This document shows positions 15,735 to 24,197 of a stretch of 44,959 bases of DNA, piece by piece. The stretch comes from Companilactobacillus hulinensis. Its GTDB lineage: Bacteria > Bacillota > Bacilli > Lactobacillales > Lactobacillaceae. The notes under the pieces are model-generated. The model was not told the origin of the DNA, searched no databases, and saw only the letters and a list, made by a program, of their open reading frames with translations. The DNA is taken from contig NZ_RHOO01000021.1 in assembly GCF_003946555.1 (NCBI RefSeq), positions 1-44,959 of the forward strand. The letters run 5' to 3'. Within the stretch, counting starts at the first letter, position 1. Each line of letters begins with the position of its first letter. A program made the translations under genes and the position numbers.

Positions 15735-16541
15735 ATGTTAACAATTCAAAAGTTTGCTGATTTAGCCGGTACCACTAAGCGTACGCTAAATTTTTATGAC
15801 GAAAAAAGTTTATTTATGCCAAAAAAAATCATGGACAACGGCTATCGATATTATGATTACGATCAACTATATGACCTCACATTCATTTTGGAATTACGAC
15901 GTTTGGGCTTATCAATCTCTGAAATCAAATCATTACAGGATCGCTCAGATAGTGACTCCTTAAATGATAATTTGAAAGATATAATGGCTCAGATCAATAA
16001 TCAATTAGATAATCTAACCATCCTAAAGGAAACCTTGAATACAAGATTTAATCAAACTGATAATGATGAACCTATCATCAAAAATCGTCCGTTCACTGAC
16101 AAATGTAAGAGTGCACAATTTTGTCGATCTAAGCAGTCAGTATCATGTACAGAAGAAGAAATAGCCGAAATTTACGCTGACTTTTATGAGCAACTAGGCA
16201 AGATCAAGCTGGTAAATAAACAAGACTCTGGATTTCTTACTCAATTACCTAACAGTAATGCAAATCTTTATCACACTGCATCATTTTGTATTTTGAAAGA
16301 AGTTTCTGCTCGTACTGATACTGGAGACCTGCCTATTATCGAGAAACCGGCGGGAAATTATATCTCAATCAACACAACCAATGATACTAAGAATATTTGT
16401 ATTTCATTACAGATATTAGATGAGTACATCAAGAAAAATCACATTAAAATTAACGACAACCTTTGGCAAATGAATCTAGATGAGAAATTTACCAGTAAGG
16501 GAGCTTCTAATCTCGTTTGTTTACAATATAAAATCCAATAA
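15735..16541 (+). CDS. MerR-family transcriptional activator with effector domain
   Basis: A 268-residue regulator. Residues 1-70 form the MerR winged helix (TIQKFADLAGTTKRTLNFYDE, GYRYYDYDQL). A coiled coil follows at about 75-115. The C-terminal 150 residues, with several Cys (KCKSAQFCRSKQSVSC) and the pattern LPIIEKPAGNYISINTT, resemble GyrI-like ligand-binding domains. It probably activates the divergent dehydrogenase at 14695-15639 in response to a small electrophile or drug. The Cys cluster could also sense metals or thiol stress. GGAGAAATTTC precedes the ATG. Confidence 0.85.
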   Translation: MLTIQKFADLAGTTKRTLNFYDEKSLFMPKKIMDNGYRYYDYDQLYDLTFILELRRLGLSISEIKSLQDRSDSDSLNDNLKDIMAQINNQLDNLTILKETLNTRFNQTDNDEPIIKNRPFTDKCKSAQFCRSKQSVSCTEEEIAEIYADFYEQLGKIKLVNKQDSGFLTQLPNSNANLYHTASFCILKEVSARTDTGDLPIIEKPAGNYISINTTNDTKNICISLQILDEYIKKNHIKINDNLWQMNLDEKFTSKGASNLVCLQYKIQ

Positions 16542-16585
16542 AAAAAGTTGAGAACAGTTTATGTTCTCAACTTTTTTATTGGATT
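16532..16585. terminator. Long bidirectional hairpin after the MerR gene
   Basis: Arms at 16532-16556 and 16562-16585 pair almost perfectly (one bulged A) around GTTTA. The stop codon of the MerR gene is within the left arm. Runs of six or seven A and T give U-tracts on both strands. Confidence 0.8.
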
Positions 16586-16665
16586 AAAGCTTACTCAATC
16601 AACTCATATGAAAGTATACCTAAATCATAAATCTATATACTAGTGCACCATTATCCGCACACTAT

Positions 16666-17097
16666 TCAATTTTGTTCTCTATACTTATCCTCCAAAAGAT
16701 TAATGAGTTGCTGAAGAAGATCAGGGTTTTCCAAATGCACAGATGCAACGATATTATTCAATTGGTTAAAAATACTATTGATTTTACGTGCGGCACTTTC
16801 ACCTTCTGGTAATAAAAAAATCTGTTTCATATGTGGATTATCTGGATCGACACGTCTGATAATAAAATTTTGCTTTTCAAGCTTTTTTATCATATTAGTC
16901 AGTGTAGCTGGTTGTATATTCAAATATTCGGCCAAATTTGCTTGATTGGTACCAGGTATATCCCCCACATAGTGCAATAAACGTGCATGATCCATTCTAA
17001 TTCCAATATCAGATAGCATTCGTTGAATTATTTTACTTTCTAGCTGCCCGGCTTGATAAATCAATTCCGCTGTGGTTACTGCATGTTGTCTAGACAT
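16666..17097 (-). CDS. MarR-family transcriptional regulator
   Basis: A 143-residue winged-helix regulator (helix-turn-helix NQANLAEYLNIQPATLTNMIKKLE at about 58-80, wing RRVDPDNPHMKQIFLLPEG). MarR proteins are usually repressors released by phenolic or lipophilic ligands. AGGTG precedes the ATG at 17097. It diverges from an MFS efflux gene, and two palindromes in the shared 127-base gap (17139-17155 and 17180-17195) are its likely operators. Confidence 0.88.
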   Translation of the reverse strand: MSRQHAVTTAELIYQAGQLESKIIQRMLSDIGIRMDHARLLHYVGDIPGTNQANLAEYLNIQPATLTNMIKKLEKQNFIIRRVDPDNPHMKQIFLLPEGESAARKINSIFNQLNNIVASVHLENPDLLQQLINLLEDKYREQN

Positions 17098-17138
17098 TTT
17101 ATCACCTACTTCCATGTTGTAATTAAAACTTAGATTAA

Positions 17139-17155
17139 TTGACTTCCAAAGTCAA
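17139..17155. promoter_or_regulatory. Palindromic operator for the MarR regulator
   Basis: TTGACTT-CCA-AAGTCAA is a perfect 17-base inverted repeat of a size usual for MarR dimers. Confidence 0.6.
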
Positions 17156-17179
17156 GCAGTGTACGATTTCAGTTATTGA

Positions 17180-17195
17180 AGTTGTATTTACAACT
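17180..17195. promoter_or_regulatory. Second palindrome in the MarR/MFS gap
   Basis: AGTTGTA-TT-TACAACT is a perfect 16-base palindrome located 30 bases before the MFS start. Its sequence differs from the first palindrome, so only one of them may bind MarR. Confidence 0.45.
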
Positions 17196-17224
17196 GAGCT
17201 GATTAGTTACAAAGGAGAGATACC

Positions 17225-18586
17225 ATGCCTGTCACCAAAACGTATCATATTAAAACTATTCTCGTTATATTTATGATGAGTGCATTTATTACAATTTTGA
17301 ATCAGACTCTACTTTTTACAGCATTTCCGGATATCATGAAAACATTTTCGATAAATAATAGCACTGTCCAATGGCTGACAACTGCGTATATGTTAGTTAA
17401 TGGTATATGGATACCGGTTACAGCCTTTTTAATTAGTCGTTTTACTACCCGTCAACTGACGTTATTCGCACTTGGTGCCTTTACACTAGGCACCTTATTG
17501 TCAGCTCTATCCATTACTTTCAGTATGTTATTAATTTCCCGCCTTATCCAAGCTATCGGTGCTGGTATAATCATTCCTTTAATGCAAGTGGTCATGTTTA
17601 CCATTGTTCCGAAAAGTCAACATGGCACCGTAATGGGGATTATCGGTCTTACTACCGGTTTTGCACCATTGATTGGTCCTACTATTGCTGGATTTATCAT
17701 CAGCAAGTTATCTTGGCGCTTCTTATTCTGGTTAGTCCTCCCTATTGGTATTGGACTAATCATTGCGGCCACTTTTCAAATGCAAAATGTTGGTACACCT
17801 AATTCAAAAAATAAAATAGACTATAATTCAGTTATCTACTCAACACTTGGATTCGGATTATTGCTTTACGGTACTGGTAGTCTCAATCAAAATATGCAGC
17901 TTGGAATTTTTTCAATCATCATCGGTGGAATATTCATTGTGATTTTCATCCATCGCGAGTTGCAATTGTCTAAACCAATGCTTGACTTTCACGTTTTTAG
18001 AAATCGACAATTTTCATTGTCCTTGATCCTAGTCGTGTTATCTTTTATTACTTTGATTGGACCCCAAGCCGTTATTCCTACGTTAATACAATCCGAAATG
18101 CACTACACTGCTTTAACATCTGCCTTTGTGTTATTGCCTGGTGCGCTCGCCAGTGGCCTGACATCATTGATTGCAGGAAGTTTATATGATCATGTCGGTG
18201 GAAAAATATTAGGCATTATCGGAAGCCTTATTGTATCAGTCTCCATGCTTCCTTTTCTATTTCTCACAGCTCATACTTCGCTTATTATGATGGCAGTTTG
18301 TCTGGTCCTAAAAATGATTGGTAATTCTTTAGTAATGACACCTTTAACAACCGAAGCATTAAACGTCTTACCGGTAAAGTTGCTAGACCATGGTACGGCT
18401 ATGGTTAATACATTTCGCCAAGTTGGAGGATCCATCGGTACTGGAGTATTAGTAATCATTCAATCATTTTTTAGTACCTACTCACAATTTATCGGTGTTC
18501 GGACATTCTTCGCCAGTATTATTTTAATCGGTTTAATTCGCTTTGTAATTGCATTAATGCTTAAGCCAAGCGAACACGTATCATAA
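17225..18586 (+). CDS. MFS multidrug efflux transporter, DHA2 family
   Basis: A 453-residue inner membrane protein with 12 to 14 hydrophobic segments. TM1 carries ITILNQTLLFTAFPDI, TM2 the region AYMLVNGIWIPVTAFLISRF, and TM5 the motif C-like GFAPLIGPTIAGF, all usual in LmrB/EmrB-type pumps. The basic motif A after TM2 is weak (ISRFTTRQL). It would export lipophilic toxic compounds with proton exchange. AAAGGAGAG precedes the ATG. The divergent MarR gene probably represses it. Confidence 0.87.
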   Translation: MPVTKTYHIKTILVIFMMSAFITILNQTLLFTAFPDIMKTFSINNSTVQWLTTAYMLVNGIWIPVTAFLISRFTTRQLTLFALGAFTLGTLLSALSITFSMLLISRLIQAIGAGIIIPLMQVVMFTIVPKSQHGTVMGIIGLTTGFAPLIGPTIAGFIISKLSWRFLFWLVLPIGIGLIIAATFQMQNVGTPNSKNKIDYNSVIYSTLGFGLLLYGTGSLNQNMQLGIFSIIIGGIFIVIFIHRELQLSKPMLDFHVFRNRQFSLSLILVVLSFITLIGPQAVIPTLIQSEMHYTALTSAFVLLPGALASGLTSLIAGSLYDHVGGKILGIIGSLIVSVSMLPFLFLTAHTSLIMMAVCLVLKMIGNSLVMTPLTTEALNVLPVKLLDHGTAMVNTFRQVGGSIGTGVLVIIQSFFSTYSQFIGVRTFFASIILIGLIRFVIALMLKPSEHVS

Positions 18587-18687
18587 ACCAATAATACAGA
18601 TTTATTTATGGGAACGATGTAATATTCCTAGAACACGTTCAATTAAATGGCGGAATATATTGTTTCAAACCGTAGGCGGAAAACCAA

Positions 18688-19542
18688 CTACAGCTTAGAA
18701 ACCAAAAAATCCTTCAAACCAGTAGCAACATGTCCCATAATTTGTTGATAATCATCTGTAACTACGTTAAGCAAGCCCATTCCACCAGCTTTATACATTG
18801 AACCAAGCATATGACCTTCGCCACCTTGGTTGTACATATCAGAGAATTCCTGCAATGAAACTGGACTATAACCAATTTGATGACCAGAAACTTCAGATAA
18901 TACGGCTGCTAATTCTGGCATGGTGTAATTTCTATCTTGAGTCAATGTAAAAATTTTGCCATCTTGACGCAATTCCTCAGTCGTAGCAACCTTTGCGAAA
19001 GCCTTAGCACTATCTTCCAAACTGATGAATGATAATGCTTCTTTACCAACTGGATAAATAACATTTTTACGTTCAATCAATTCTGGTAAATATGGAACCA
19101 ATGGATCAGCATATAAAGCATTCTTAATAATGGTAAATTTCAAATTGGACTCAGCCAATCTACGTGGTAGATAACCATAGAATGCTGACAAATCGAAAGG
19201 ATTATTCTCTTGATCGGCTATAAATCCCATAGCTAAGATATGTCCAACTTTGGCCTTTTCAGCCGCCGCAACTACATTTTCTAATTCAGTTACACGGCTG
19301 AAACTATCATGACTCTTACTTGGAACATAAACGAAGACATCTTTGCCAGTCAATGCACTGACCATCATATCTTCATTCATATAATCGATTGGTAATACTT
19401 CTAATCCTTCATCAGCAAGATTCTTAGCCTTACTTACAGTATGAACCCCAACACTTATATCTGAGTTAGGTACAAGTTCCATAACTCCTTTTAGAATTTG
19501 TGAGCCTAAATGGCCTGTCGCACCAGTAATGATATATTTCAT
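18688..19542 (-). CDS. NmrA-like/QOR2-type NAD(P)-dependent reductase
   Basis: A 284-residue atypical short-chain dehydrogenase. The nucleotide-binding motif GATGHLGSQI is at residues 8-17. The family's later region shows SLEDSAKAFAKVAT and a C-terminal TMPELAAVLSEVSGH pattern, as in QOR2/NmrA-like proteins that reduce quinones or sense the redox state of NADP. The active-site Tyr-x-x-x-Lys of classical SDRs is not evident. GAGGAAGG precedes the ATG at 19542. It appears to be a single-gene unit. The gap 18587-18687 shows only an AATATTCC/GGAATAT inverted repeat without a T-run. Confidence 0.82.
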   Translation of the reverse strand: MKYIITGATGHLGSQILKGVMELVPNSDISVGVHTVSKAKNLADEGLEVLPIDYMNEDMMVSALTGKDVFVYVPSKSHDSFSRVTELENVVAAAEKAKVGHILAMGFIADQENNPFDLSAFYGYLPRRLAESNLKFTIIKNALYADPLVPYLPELIERKNVIYPVGKEALSFISLEDSAKAFAKVATTEELRQDGKIFTLTQDRNYTMPELAAVLSEVSGHQIGYSPVSLQEFSDMYNQGGEGHMLGSMYKAGGMGLLNVVTDDYQQIMGHVATGLKDFLVSKL

Positions 19543-19612
19543 ATTTATCAACCTTCCTCTATTCAATATAGACATGTTATTTCATTAGTTACATGTTTGC
19601 AAGTATGAAGTT

Positions 19613-20377
19613 TTAAAGTTTCTTCTGCTTCAAAACCAGCACTGATAAATACACGGTCACTAACGCCAAGACAATTGTTATCCAAATAGCAGGCATAATA
19701 TGAGAAATATTCTCTGTTCCTTTTACGAGTGACATATTATCCGTGACCAATGCTATTGGATTGTATTTTTTGATATCCTTAAACAAATTCAACAACGTTA
19801 AAATAATGAAAACAATCACTGATGCCAAAAAACCTAAATAATTACTTTTGCCTAATGTTGATCCAAAAACTGTAACTGCGACAAACATCAATCCAAATAC
19901 TAATAATGGCCACACTCCCGTCCACACATTTGGACTCTTGCTATCTGGGAAATAATAGAGTGTGTAACCCCAACTTATAAGAAATGCTATCAGAACAGCT
20001 AAGCACCACTGTGCGTATGCCACGATATATTTTGACAAAACAATTGCATACCTTGGTAATCCTTTAGCAACCAAATTGACCAAAGTTCCACGAGAAATTT
20101 CATTGCTAATAGTGCTGCTAAAAATTACTGTCAAAACATAAATACCAATCTGGATAATATTCTTAAAATACTGCTGCCATGAATCAACGCTGGTAGGATC
20201 TGGCATTTTAATCGTCATACCACTACCAGATGCCATCTTCAAAATTTCCGGAGTTAACTTAGCGAATAGCGGACTTGAAATTCCAAAGATAACAAAAACT
20301 ATTGTAATCATCAAAATATGATAATTACGCCATGCTTCCATAACTTCCTTGCGGATAAAATACCAAGTTGAAATCAT
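19613..20377 (-). CDS. ABC-2 type transporter permease (YxlG-like)
   Basis: A 254-residue membrane protein with six hydrophobic segments. The pattern STISNEISRGTLVNLVAKGLPRYAIVLSK after TM2 is the coupling region of ABC-2 permeases. It is the last gene of a four-gene operon and overlaps the ATPase gene by four bases (ATGA), indicating translational coupling. The order PLDc_N protein, ATPase, permease is the same as yxlE-yxlF-yxlG of the sigma-Y operon of Bacillus subtilis. The transported substrate is unknown. Confidence 0.85.
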   Translation of the reverse strand: MISTWYFIRKEVMEAWRNYHILMITIVFVIFGISSPLFAKLTPEILKMASGSGMTIKMPDPTSVDSWQQYFKNIIQIGIYVLTVIFSSTISNEISRGTLVNLVAKGLPRYAIVLSKYIVAYAQWCLAVLIAFLISWGYTLYYFPDSKSPNVWTGVWPLLVFGLMFVAVTVFGSTLGKSNYLGFLASVIVFIILTLLNLFKDIKKYNPIALVTDNMSLVKGTENISHIMPAIWITIVLALVTVYLSVLVLKQKKL

Positions 20378-21282
20378 GAAGTAGTCACCTCCATAAAGAT
20401 ATCTTCCAATGTGGTATCTTGCCCATTCATCGAAGTTGGAATCAAATGTTCTTTCAATAATGAGCTTAGAATTACTTCTGCCACGGTTTCAAATTTCCCG
20501 GTGTAGTTCAAAATAACCTTTTTATCAGCAATCTGAATATTATTGCCTAATACAATGCCAGCCTGTGTGGCGTCATCTTTAGATGCAAATGTCAAAACAA
20601 TCTGCGGCTTGGCAAACTGTTGCTTCAAATTAGCCAACGAATCATTTGCTTTCAATACTCCATCATGTAATATTCCAACTCTGTCAGCAATACGTTCAAC
20701 ATCAGTTAATATGTGAGTTGAAAAGACTATCGTAGTCTTACCACGTAAGCTCGCTAATAAATTCAAAAATTCACTTCGTCCAATAGGATCCAGCGCTGAA
20801 GTTGGCTCATCACAAATCAATAATTTCGGCTCATTTAACAAAGCTTGAGCAATCCCAAGTCGTTGCTTCATCCCTCTTGAAAAACCATGGATACGGTGCT
20901 TATCTATCGGCAAGTCAACCGTCTTAAGCATCTCATTGATCCTAGTCTTAAGTAATCCTGAATCCATTCCCGTTATACGACCACAAAGTGTCAAATATTC
21001 AATTGGTGTCATATAACCATAATATTCAGGAACATCCGGCAAATATCCAACAACCTTATTGGCAATGGAATCACCATAATGAACTTGTTTTTCATCAATC
21101 AAAATTGATCCCGAATAAATCGTTTCTAATCCTAGAATCATCTTCATTGTGGTAGTTTTACCTACACCATTCTCACCAACAAAACCAAATATTGAACCCT
21201 CTGGTACTGAAAAATCCAATCCATTCAATACTGATTTATCACCAAAATGTTTCGATACATCATGCAATTCCAATATTGCCAT
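20374..21282 (-). CDS. ABC transporter ATP-binding protein (YxlF-like)
   Basis: A 302-residue ATPase of the drug/antibiotic export type. Walker A is GENGVGKTT (about 36), the signature reads FSRGMKQRLGIAQ (about 135), Walker B LLICDEPTSALD, and the switch His is in FSTHILTD. The C-terminal 80 residues are the usual extension of ABC-2 partners. Its ATG overlaps the upstream PLDc_N gene by one base (TGATG) and its end overlaps the permease gene by four. Confidence 0.9.
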   Translation of the reverse strand: MAILELHDVSKHFGDKSVLNGLDFSVPEGSIFGFVGENGVGKTTTMKMILGLETIYSGSILIDEKQVHYGDSIANKVVGYLPDVPEYYGYMTPIEYLTLCGRITGMDSGLLKTRINEMLKTVDLPIDKHRIHGFSRGMKQRLGIAQALLNEPKLLICDEPTSALDPIGRSEFLNLLASLRGKTTIVFSTHILTDVERIADRVGILHDGVLKANDSLANLKQQFAKPQIVLTFASKDDATQAGIVLGNNIQIADKKVILNYTGKFETVAEVILSSLLKEHLIPTSMNGQDTTLEDIFMEVTTS

Positions 21283-21491
21283 CAGTACGTCTCCCGTCCA
21301 ATGACAAAGTACAATATAGCGCCAATCGGATTAATAAATAACGTTAGTAATACCCACAATATCCTATTACCATAGCGATAGTTCTTGTGCCTAAATATAT
21401 GTATCAGTGCCGCTAAATCTAAACCAACTTCAAGTAAAATCAAAGGAATAAACAATGGAAGATTATCCATAACTATATTTGCATTATTCAT
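21282..21491 (-). CDS. Small PLDc_N-domain membrane protein (YxlE-like)
   Basis: A protein of about 69 residues with two membrane segments (LFIPLILLEVGLDLAALIHIF and ILWVLLTLFINPIGAILYFVIG). The second, with N-P-x-G-A, is the signature of the PLDc_N family. In Bacillus subtilis YxlE is a membrane modulator beside an ABC pair of the same kind. The gene overlaps the XRE regulator by eight bases. AAGGAG is ten bases from the ATG at 21491 and only four from a TTG at 21497, so the exact start is unsure. Confidence 0.82.
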   Translation of the reverse strand: MNNANIVMDNLPLFIPLILLEVGLDLAALIHIFRHKNYRYGNRILWVLLTLFINPIGAILYFVIGRETY

Positions 21492-22614
21492 TTTCAAAAC
21501 GCTCCTTAATCGTATTTAGTTGATTCAATATTTCTTTGAATCGGTCATCATTTTGATACTGCTTAAAAAATGGATTATCGGTAACTATTGTCACAAAGTC
21601 TGTCTTAATCTGATTCTCATCACGAGGTAATGAATGACCTAAATCGGTCTGATTAAGCCAACCATAAATCTGGTCAAAGTAACTGTCTCCATGCAAACTA
21701 AGTGGAAACTGCATACGACCTAACAAATCAACATATTCATCTAAACAATCCATCACTTCATCAGAATCATTCATTTGTGCGAATCCCATGGCAGCTGAGT
21801 TTAGAAAATTAACGACAACCGTTGGATTCAATTCTTTGAGCGAGAAGGATTTGATTAACGTCTGACCACGTAAATAAGTCTCGTTGAACTTGTTTGGTTG
21901 ATCAATTAATAGCTGTAAGTAGTTATTGATTTGACTCATCAAAACTACTACATATTGAAACAACGAACTTTGAATCGTCGAAATAGCTCTATCCTTGTCA
22001 CCCTTCAACTGATACGCCCATGCAATTAGGCTTTCTGTAGGATAATACTCCGGCATATACTCACCAAGAATACTTAGAACTTCTTCAGGCTTTTGAAGCA
22101 TCAATGAACAATATGCAGAATAATCAGTTGCCTTATCAAGGATGACTGGGTCATTAGATATCTCCAAAACATGGGTGAATAATTCTTGTGCCTTTCCAAG
22201 ATACTTCTTCATCTTGCTCTCACGAGAATTTCCCGGTAATAAGTCACCATGATTGATCAGTAATTGACCCATTTCCAGAATCAAGGGTGCACATGAGTAG
22301 TAACGATGAATAACATCTTCAATTGAATTCCATACCTCTTCTGGCGCTTTGGTATCAAACTCATTAGAAATCGAGGTATAAATCTTGCGAATTTGTTCTG
22401 TCGAAAGATCATTGCTATAATTCATCAATTCGTCAATGCTTATATTGAAATAACCCGCTAAAAGCGGCAACAAAGTAATATCAGGAAATGATTGACCCGT
22501 TTCCCATTTAGATACGGATGCTTTGGAAACTCCCATGAAATCAGCTAATTGCTGTTGTGTTATTTGTTTGTCTTTGCGCTTTGAAGAAATAATTGTTCCC
22601 ATATTTAGCTTCAT
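21484..22614 (-). CDS. XRE-family regulator with helical sensor domain
   Basis: A 376-residue regulator. Residues 1-65 are a Cro/CI helix-turn-helix (ITQQQLADFMGVSKASVSKWETGQSFPDITLLPLLAGYF). The rest is all-helical, TPR-like, with patterns such as LIAWAYQLKGDKDRAISTIQ. It leads the four-gene ABC operon and likely controls it. A palindrome at 22666-22683 lies in its promoter region. The ATG at 22614 is chosen; a GTG at 22626 and an ATG at 22602 are alternatives because the ribosome site (GAGTGGTGA) is weak. Confidence 0.85.
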   Translation of the reverse strand: MKLNMGTIISSKRKDKQITQQQLADFMGVSKASVSKWETGQSFPDITLLPLLAGYFNISIDELMNYSNDLSTEQIRKIYTSISNEFDTKAPEEVWNSIEDVIHRYYSCAPLILEMGQLLINHGDLLPGNSRESKMKKYLGKAQELFTHVLEISNDPVILDKATDYSAYCSLMLQKPEEVLSILGEYMPEYYPTESLIAWAYQLKGDKDRAISTIQSSLFQYVVVLMSQINNYLQLLIDQPNKFNETYLRGQTLIKSFSLKELNPTVVVNFLNSAAMGFAQMNDSDEVMDCLDEYVDLLGRMQFPLSLHGDSYFDQIYGWLNQTDLGHSLPRDENQIKTDFVTIVTDNPFFKQYQNDDRFKEILNQLNTIKERFENE

Positions 22615-22665
22615 ATTAGTCACCACTCACTTTTCTATAAATCAATTATATGTGGTAAACAAAGT

Positions 22666-22683
22666 TAAGTATAGCGATACTTA
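22666..22683. promoter_or_regulatory. Operator-like palindrome upstream of the XRE/ABC operon
   Basis: TAAGTAT-AGCG-ATACTTA is a perfect 18-base inverted repeat, with weaker symmetry continuing outward (GTTAA and TTAAC). A minus-strand TATAAT-like -10 (ATTATA on the plus strand near 22645) lies downstream, so the palindrome is near the -35 region. It suits autoregulation by the XRE protein. Confidence 0.55.
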
Positions 22684-22722
22684 GTTAACTATTGATGTGA
22701 AAAATCAACTAATAAGATACAA

Positions 22723-22748
22723 AAAAGACTGCATTTCTGCAGTCTTTT
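22723..22748 (-). terminator. Intrinsic terminator
   Basis: AAAAGACTGCA and TGCAGTCTTTT form a stem around a four-base loop. Six T follow on the minus strand. It would stop minus-strand transcripts coming through the repeat elements from the DUF916 gene. Confidence 0.7.
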
Positions 22749-22829
22749 CTTGTATTTATAATATTTAGCATCTTCCGCTGACTAAGAATAATGAGCTGTG
22801 TGACAATAACTACATAGATCACTAAAATT

Positions 22830-22953
22830 GCAGCGTAAACGCGTAACAAAAAACAACTTCTTCCGTTTAACTACAAGAAATCTCGCATTTACTACGTAAA
22901 TACGAGATTTCTTTAGGTTATACTCAGAAGTTATAACGTGTTTTGTCACGCTC
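22830..22953 (-). ncRNA. Structured repeat element, first of a tandem pair
   Basis: On the minus strand it begins GAGCGTGACA and then AAAACACGTTATAACTTC as the outer stem, whose partner is GAAGTTGTTTTTTG. Loop strand TGAGTATAACCTAAAG follows. The inner stem AAATCTCG-TATTT pairs with AAAT-GCGAGATTT, and the apical loop is ACGTAGT. The return strand is CTTGTAGTTAAACGG. It matches the copy at 11430-11550 outside the stems. The gap 22627-23070 contains only this element, its partner, the terminator and the operator. Confidence 0.75.
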
Positions 22954-22957
22954 TACT

Positions 22958-23072
22958 AAATGCGCTCCAATATCTAACATCCTACGCTTACTACGAATAA
23001 TGATTTTATCACTTCGTGATAAATCCATTATTCTAGGTAATGCTCAGATGTTCTCAGATATTGTCACGCTCT
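22958..23072 (-). ncRNA. Structured repeat element, second of a tandem pair
   Basis: On the minus strand it starts GAGCGTGACA at the stop codon of the DUF916 gene. The outer stem CAATATCT (23056-23063) pairs with AGATATTG (22968-22975). Loop strand TGAGCATTACCTAG and return strand CGTAGTAAGCGTAG are nearly the same as in the copies at 41868-42108. The inner stem is long (GAATAATG, then TTTATCAC) and closed by GAA. It shares its boundary with the element at 22830-22953. Confidence 0.78.
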
Positions 23073-24087
23073 ATGACTTTCTATACTTCTTACGATATTC
23101 CAAAATCACAAGAATCATGATCAATAGAATTGCAATGATAAAGGCGATCAACAAGTAATTTGGTCCGTTATTTGTCTTAGGGGTAATAGTAGTCTTAGCT
23201 AACTTCTTGACGGTTTCAGTTGTTATAGCAAACTTTCTATCAAAATGCCAAGTTGTTGAGCCAGACTTTGCGTTCAAAACAAGTTCATAAGTTCCGGCCT
23301 TCAAGGTCTGTTTTGGACTACCAATCAAATAATCAAAGTCACTATTTGGTGCCATAGATAAACTACTCTTACTTTGTGTATAAATCTCTTTACCCTTATT
23401 ATCCTTAATTGTTGCATTGACTGAGATATTATCAATAATTGAAGGGGTTGGATTAATTAAATTAGCGGCAACATAGTTATAATTATTAAACTGTTTCTCA
23501 CTAATGTCTCCCAACTTAACTATTGGTTTAATTTTATCCGAACTTTGTCTCAGTTCCAAACCAATCACATAAGCATATTCATTATTAATATGAATACCTT
23601 TTTTCTTCGATTTAGGTGTCGAAGTTATTTCTTGAACCCTAATACCACCAAGAATTATTCCTGAAAAACTATCCTTTGGAGTATCCAAATGTACAGTAAC
23701 TAATTTGGTTGAATTAGCATTCACTACAACGTCTTGGGGACTTGTAGCTAGGGATTCGATATTATATTCCAATCCGTCACTCTTGGCAGATCCATGACTA
23801 CTGTAGTCAATAACACCATTATTGTTTGTCAAACCACGATTTACCGAAACTTCGTAATGATGACTTTCATTATCTTTATTCATTATTTTGACAGTCAAAT
23901 CCTGACTTTGACCAGGTGTAACTTTCAAATCAAAGTAAGAACCATTTTTTTCAATTTGATTATCCGGCAAATCAGCTCCAACCGTATAATTCAAAGTGTC
24001 AGCCTTCACATTCAATGACCCAAACGTTAAAAATACAAACAAAGATGTAACGGCAAGAATTATTGGTAGAAATATTTTCTTTATCAT
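23071..24087 (-). CDS. DUF916/DUF3324 cell-surface protein (CscA-like, WxL-interacting)
   Basis: A 338-residue exported membrane-anchored protein. A signal peptide (about 1-28, ending NVKA) is followed by the DUF916 domain (LNYTVGADLPDNQIEKNGSY, about 30-150) and the DUF3324 domain (about 155-285), then one membrane segment (YLLIAFIIAILLIMILVIL) and a basic tail. In Gram-positive bacteria such proteins bind WxL proteins and peptidoglycan in cell-surface complexes. It lies just after a WxL gene. The start is uncertain among the ATGs at 24087 and 24093. Its stop codon touches the structured repeat at 22958-23072. Confidence 0.87.
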   Translation of the reverse strand: MIKKIFLPIILAVTSLFVFLTFGSLNVKADTLNYTVGADLPDNQIEKNGSYFDLKVTPGQSQDLTVKIMNKDNESHHYEVSVNRGLTNNNGVIDYSSHGSAKSDGLEYNIESLATSPQDVVVNANSTKLVTVHLDTPKDSFSGIILGGIRVQEITSTPKSKKKGIHINNEYAYVIGLELRQSSDKIKPIVKLGDISEKQFNNYNYVAANLINPTPSIIDNISVNATIKDNKGKEIYTQSKSSLSMAPNSDFDYLIGSPKQTLKAGTYELVLNAKSGSTTWHFDRKFAITTETVKKLAKTTITPKTNNGPNYLLIAFIIAILLIMILVILEYRKKYRKS

Positions 24088-24154
24088 TATCATCCATCCT
24101 TCCAAGTTTAAGAACGAGATGTTGAGGTTACACGCCTCAAATTTCGATAAAAGA

Positions 24155-24182
24155 AAGACAATACAAATCGGTATTGTCTTTC
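24155..24182 (-). terminator. Terminator between the WxL gene and the DUF916 gene
   Basis: AAAGACAATAC and GTATTGTCTTT pair around a six-base loop. On the minus strand it is followed by CTTTTAT. It probably limits read-through from the WxL gene into the DUF916 gene, giving more WxL than anchor protein. Confidence 0.65.
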
Positions 24183-24197
24183 AAAATATTTAAAAGA

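Noticed and set aside
16532-16585. Possible insertion-sequence end repeat after the MerR gene
   Set aside because: The inverted repeat has a five-base loop, U-tracts on both strands and contains the stop codon. This is a long terminator.
22970-23040. CRISPR-like or simple palindromic repeats near 23 kb and 42 kb
   Set aside because: There are no regular spacers between identical repeats. The copies form one folded element type with changing stems.
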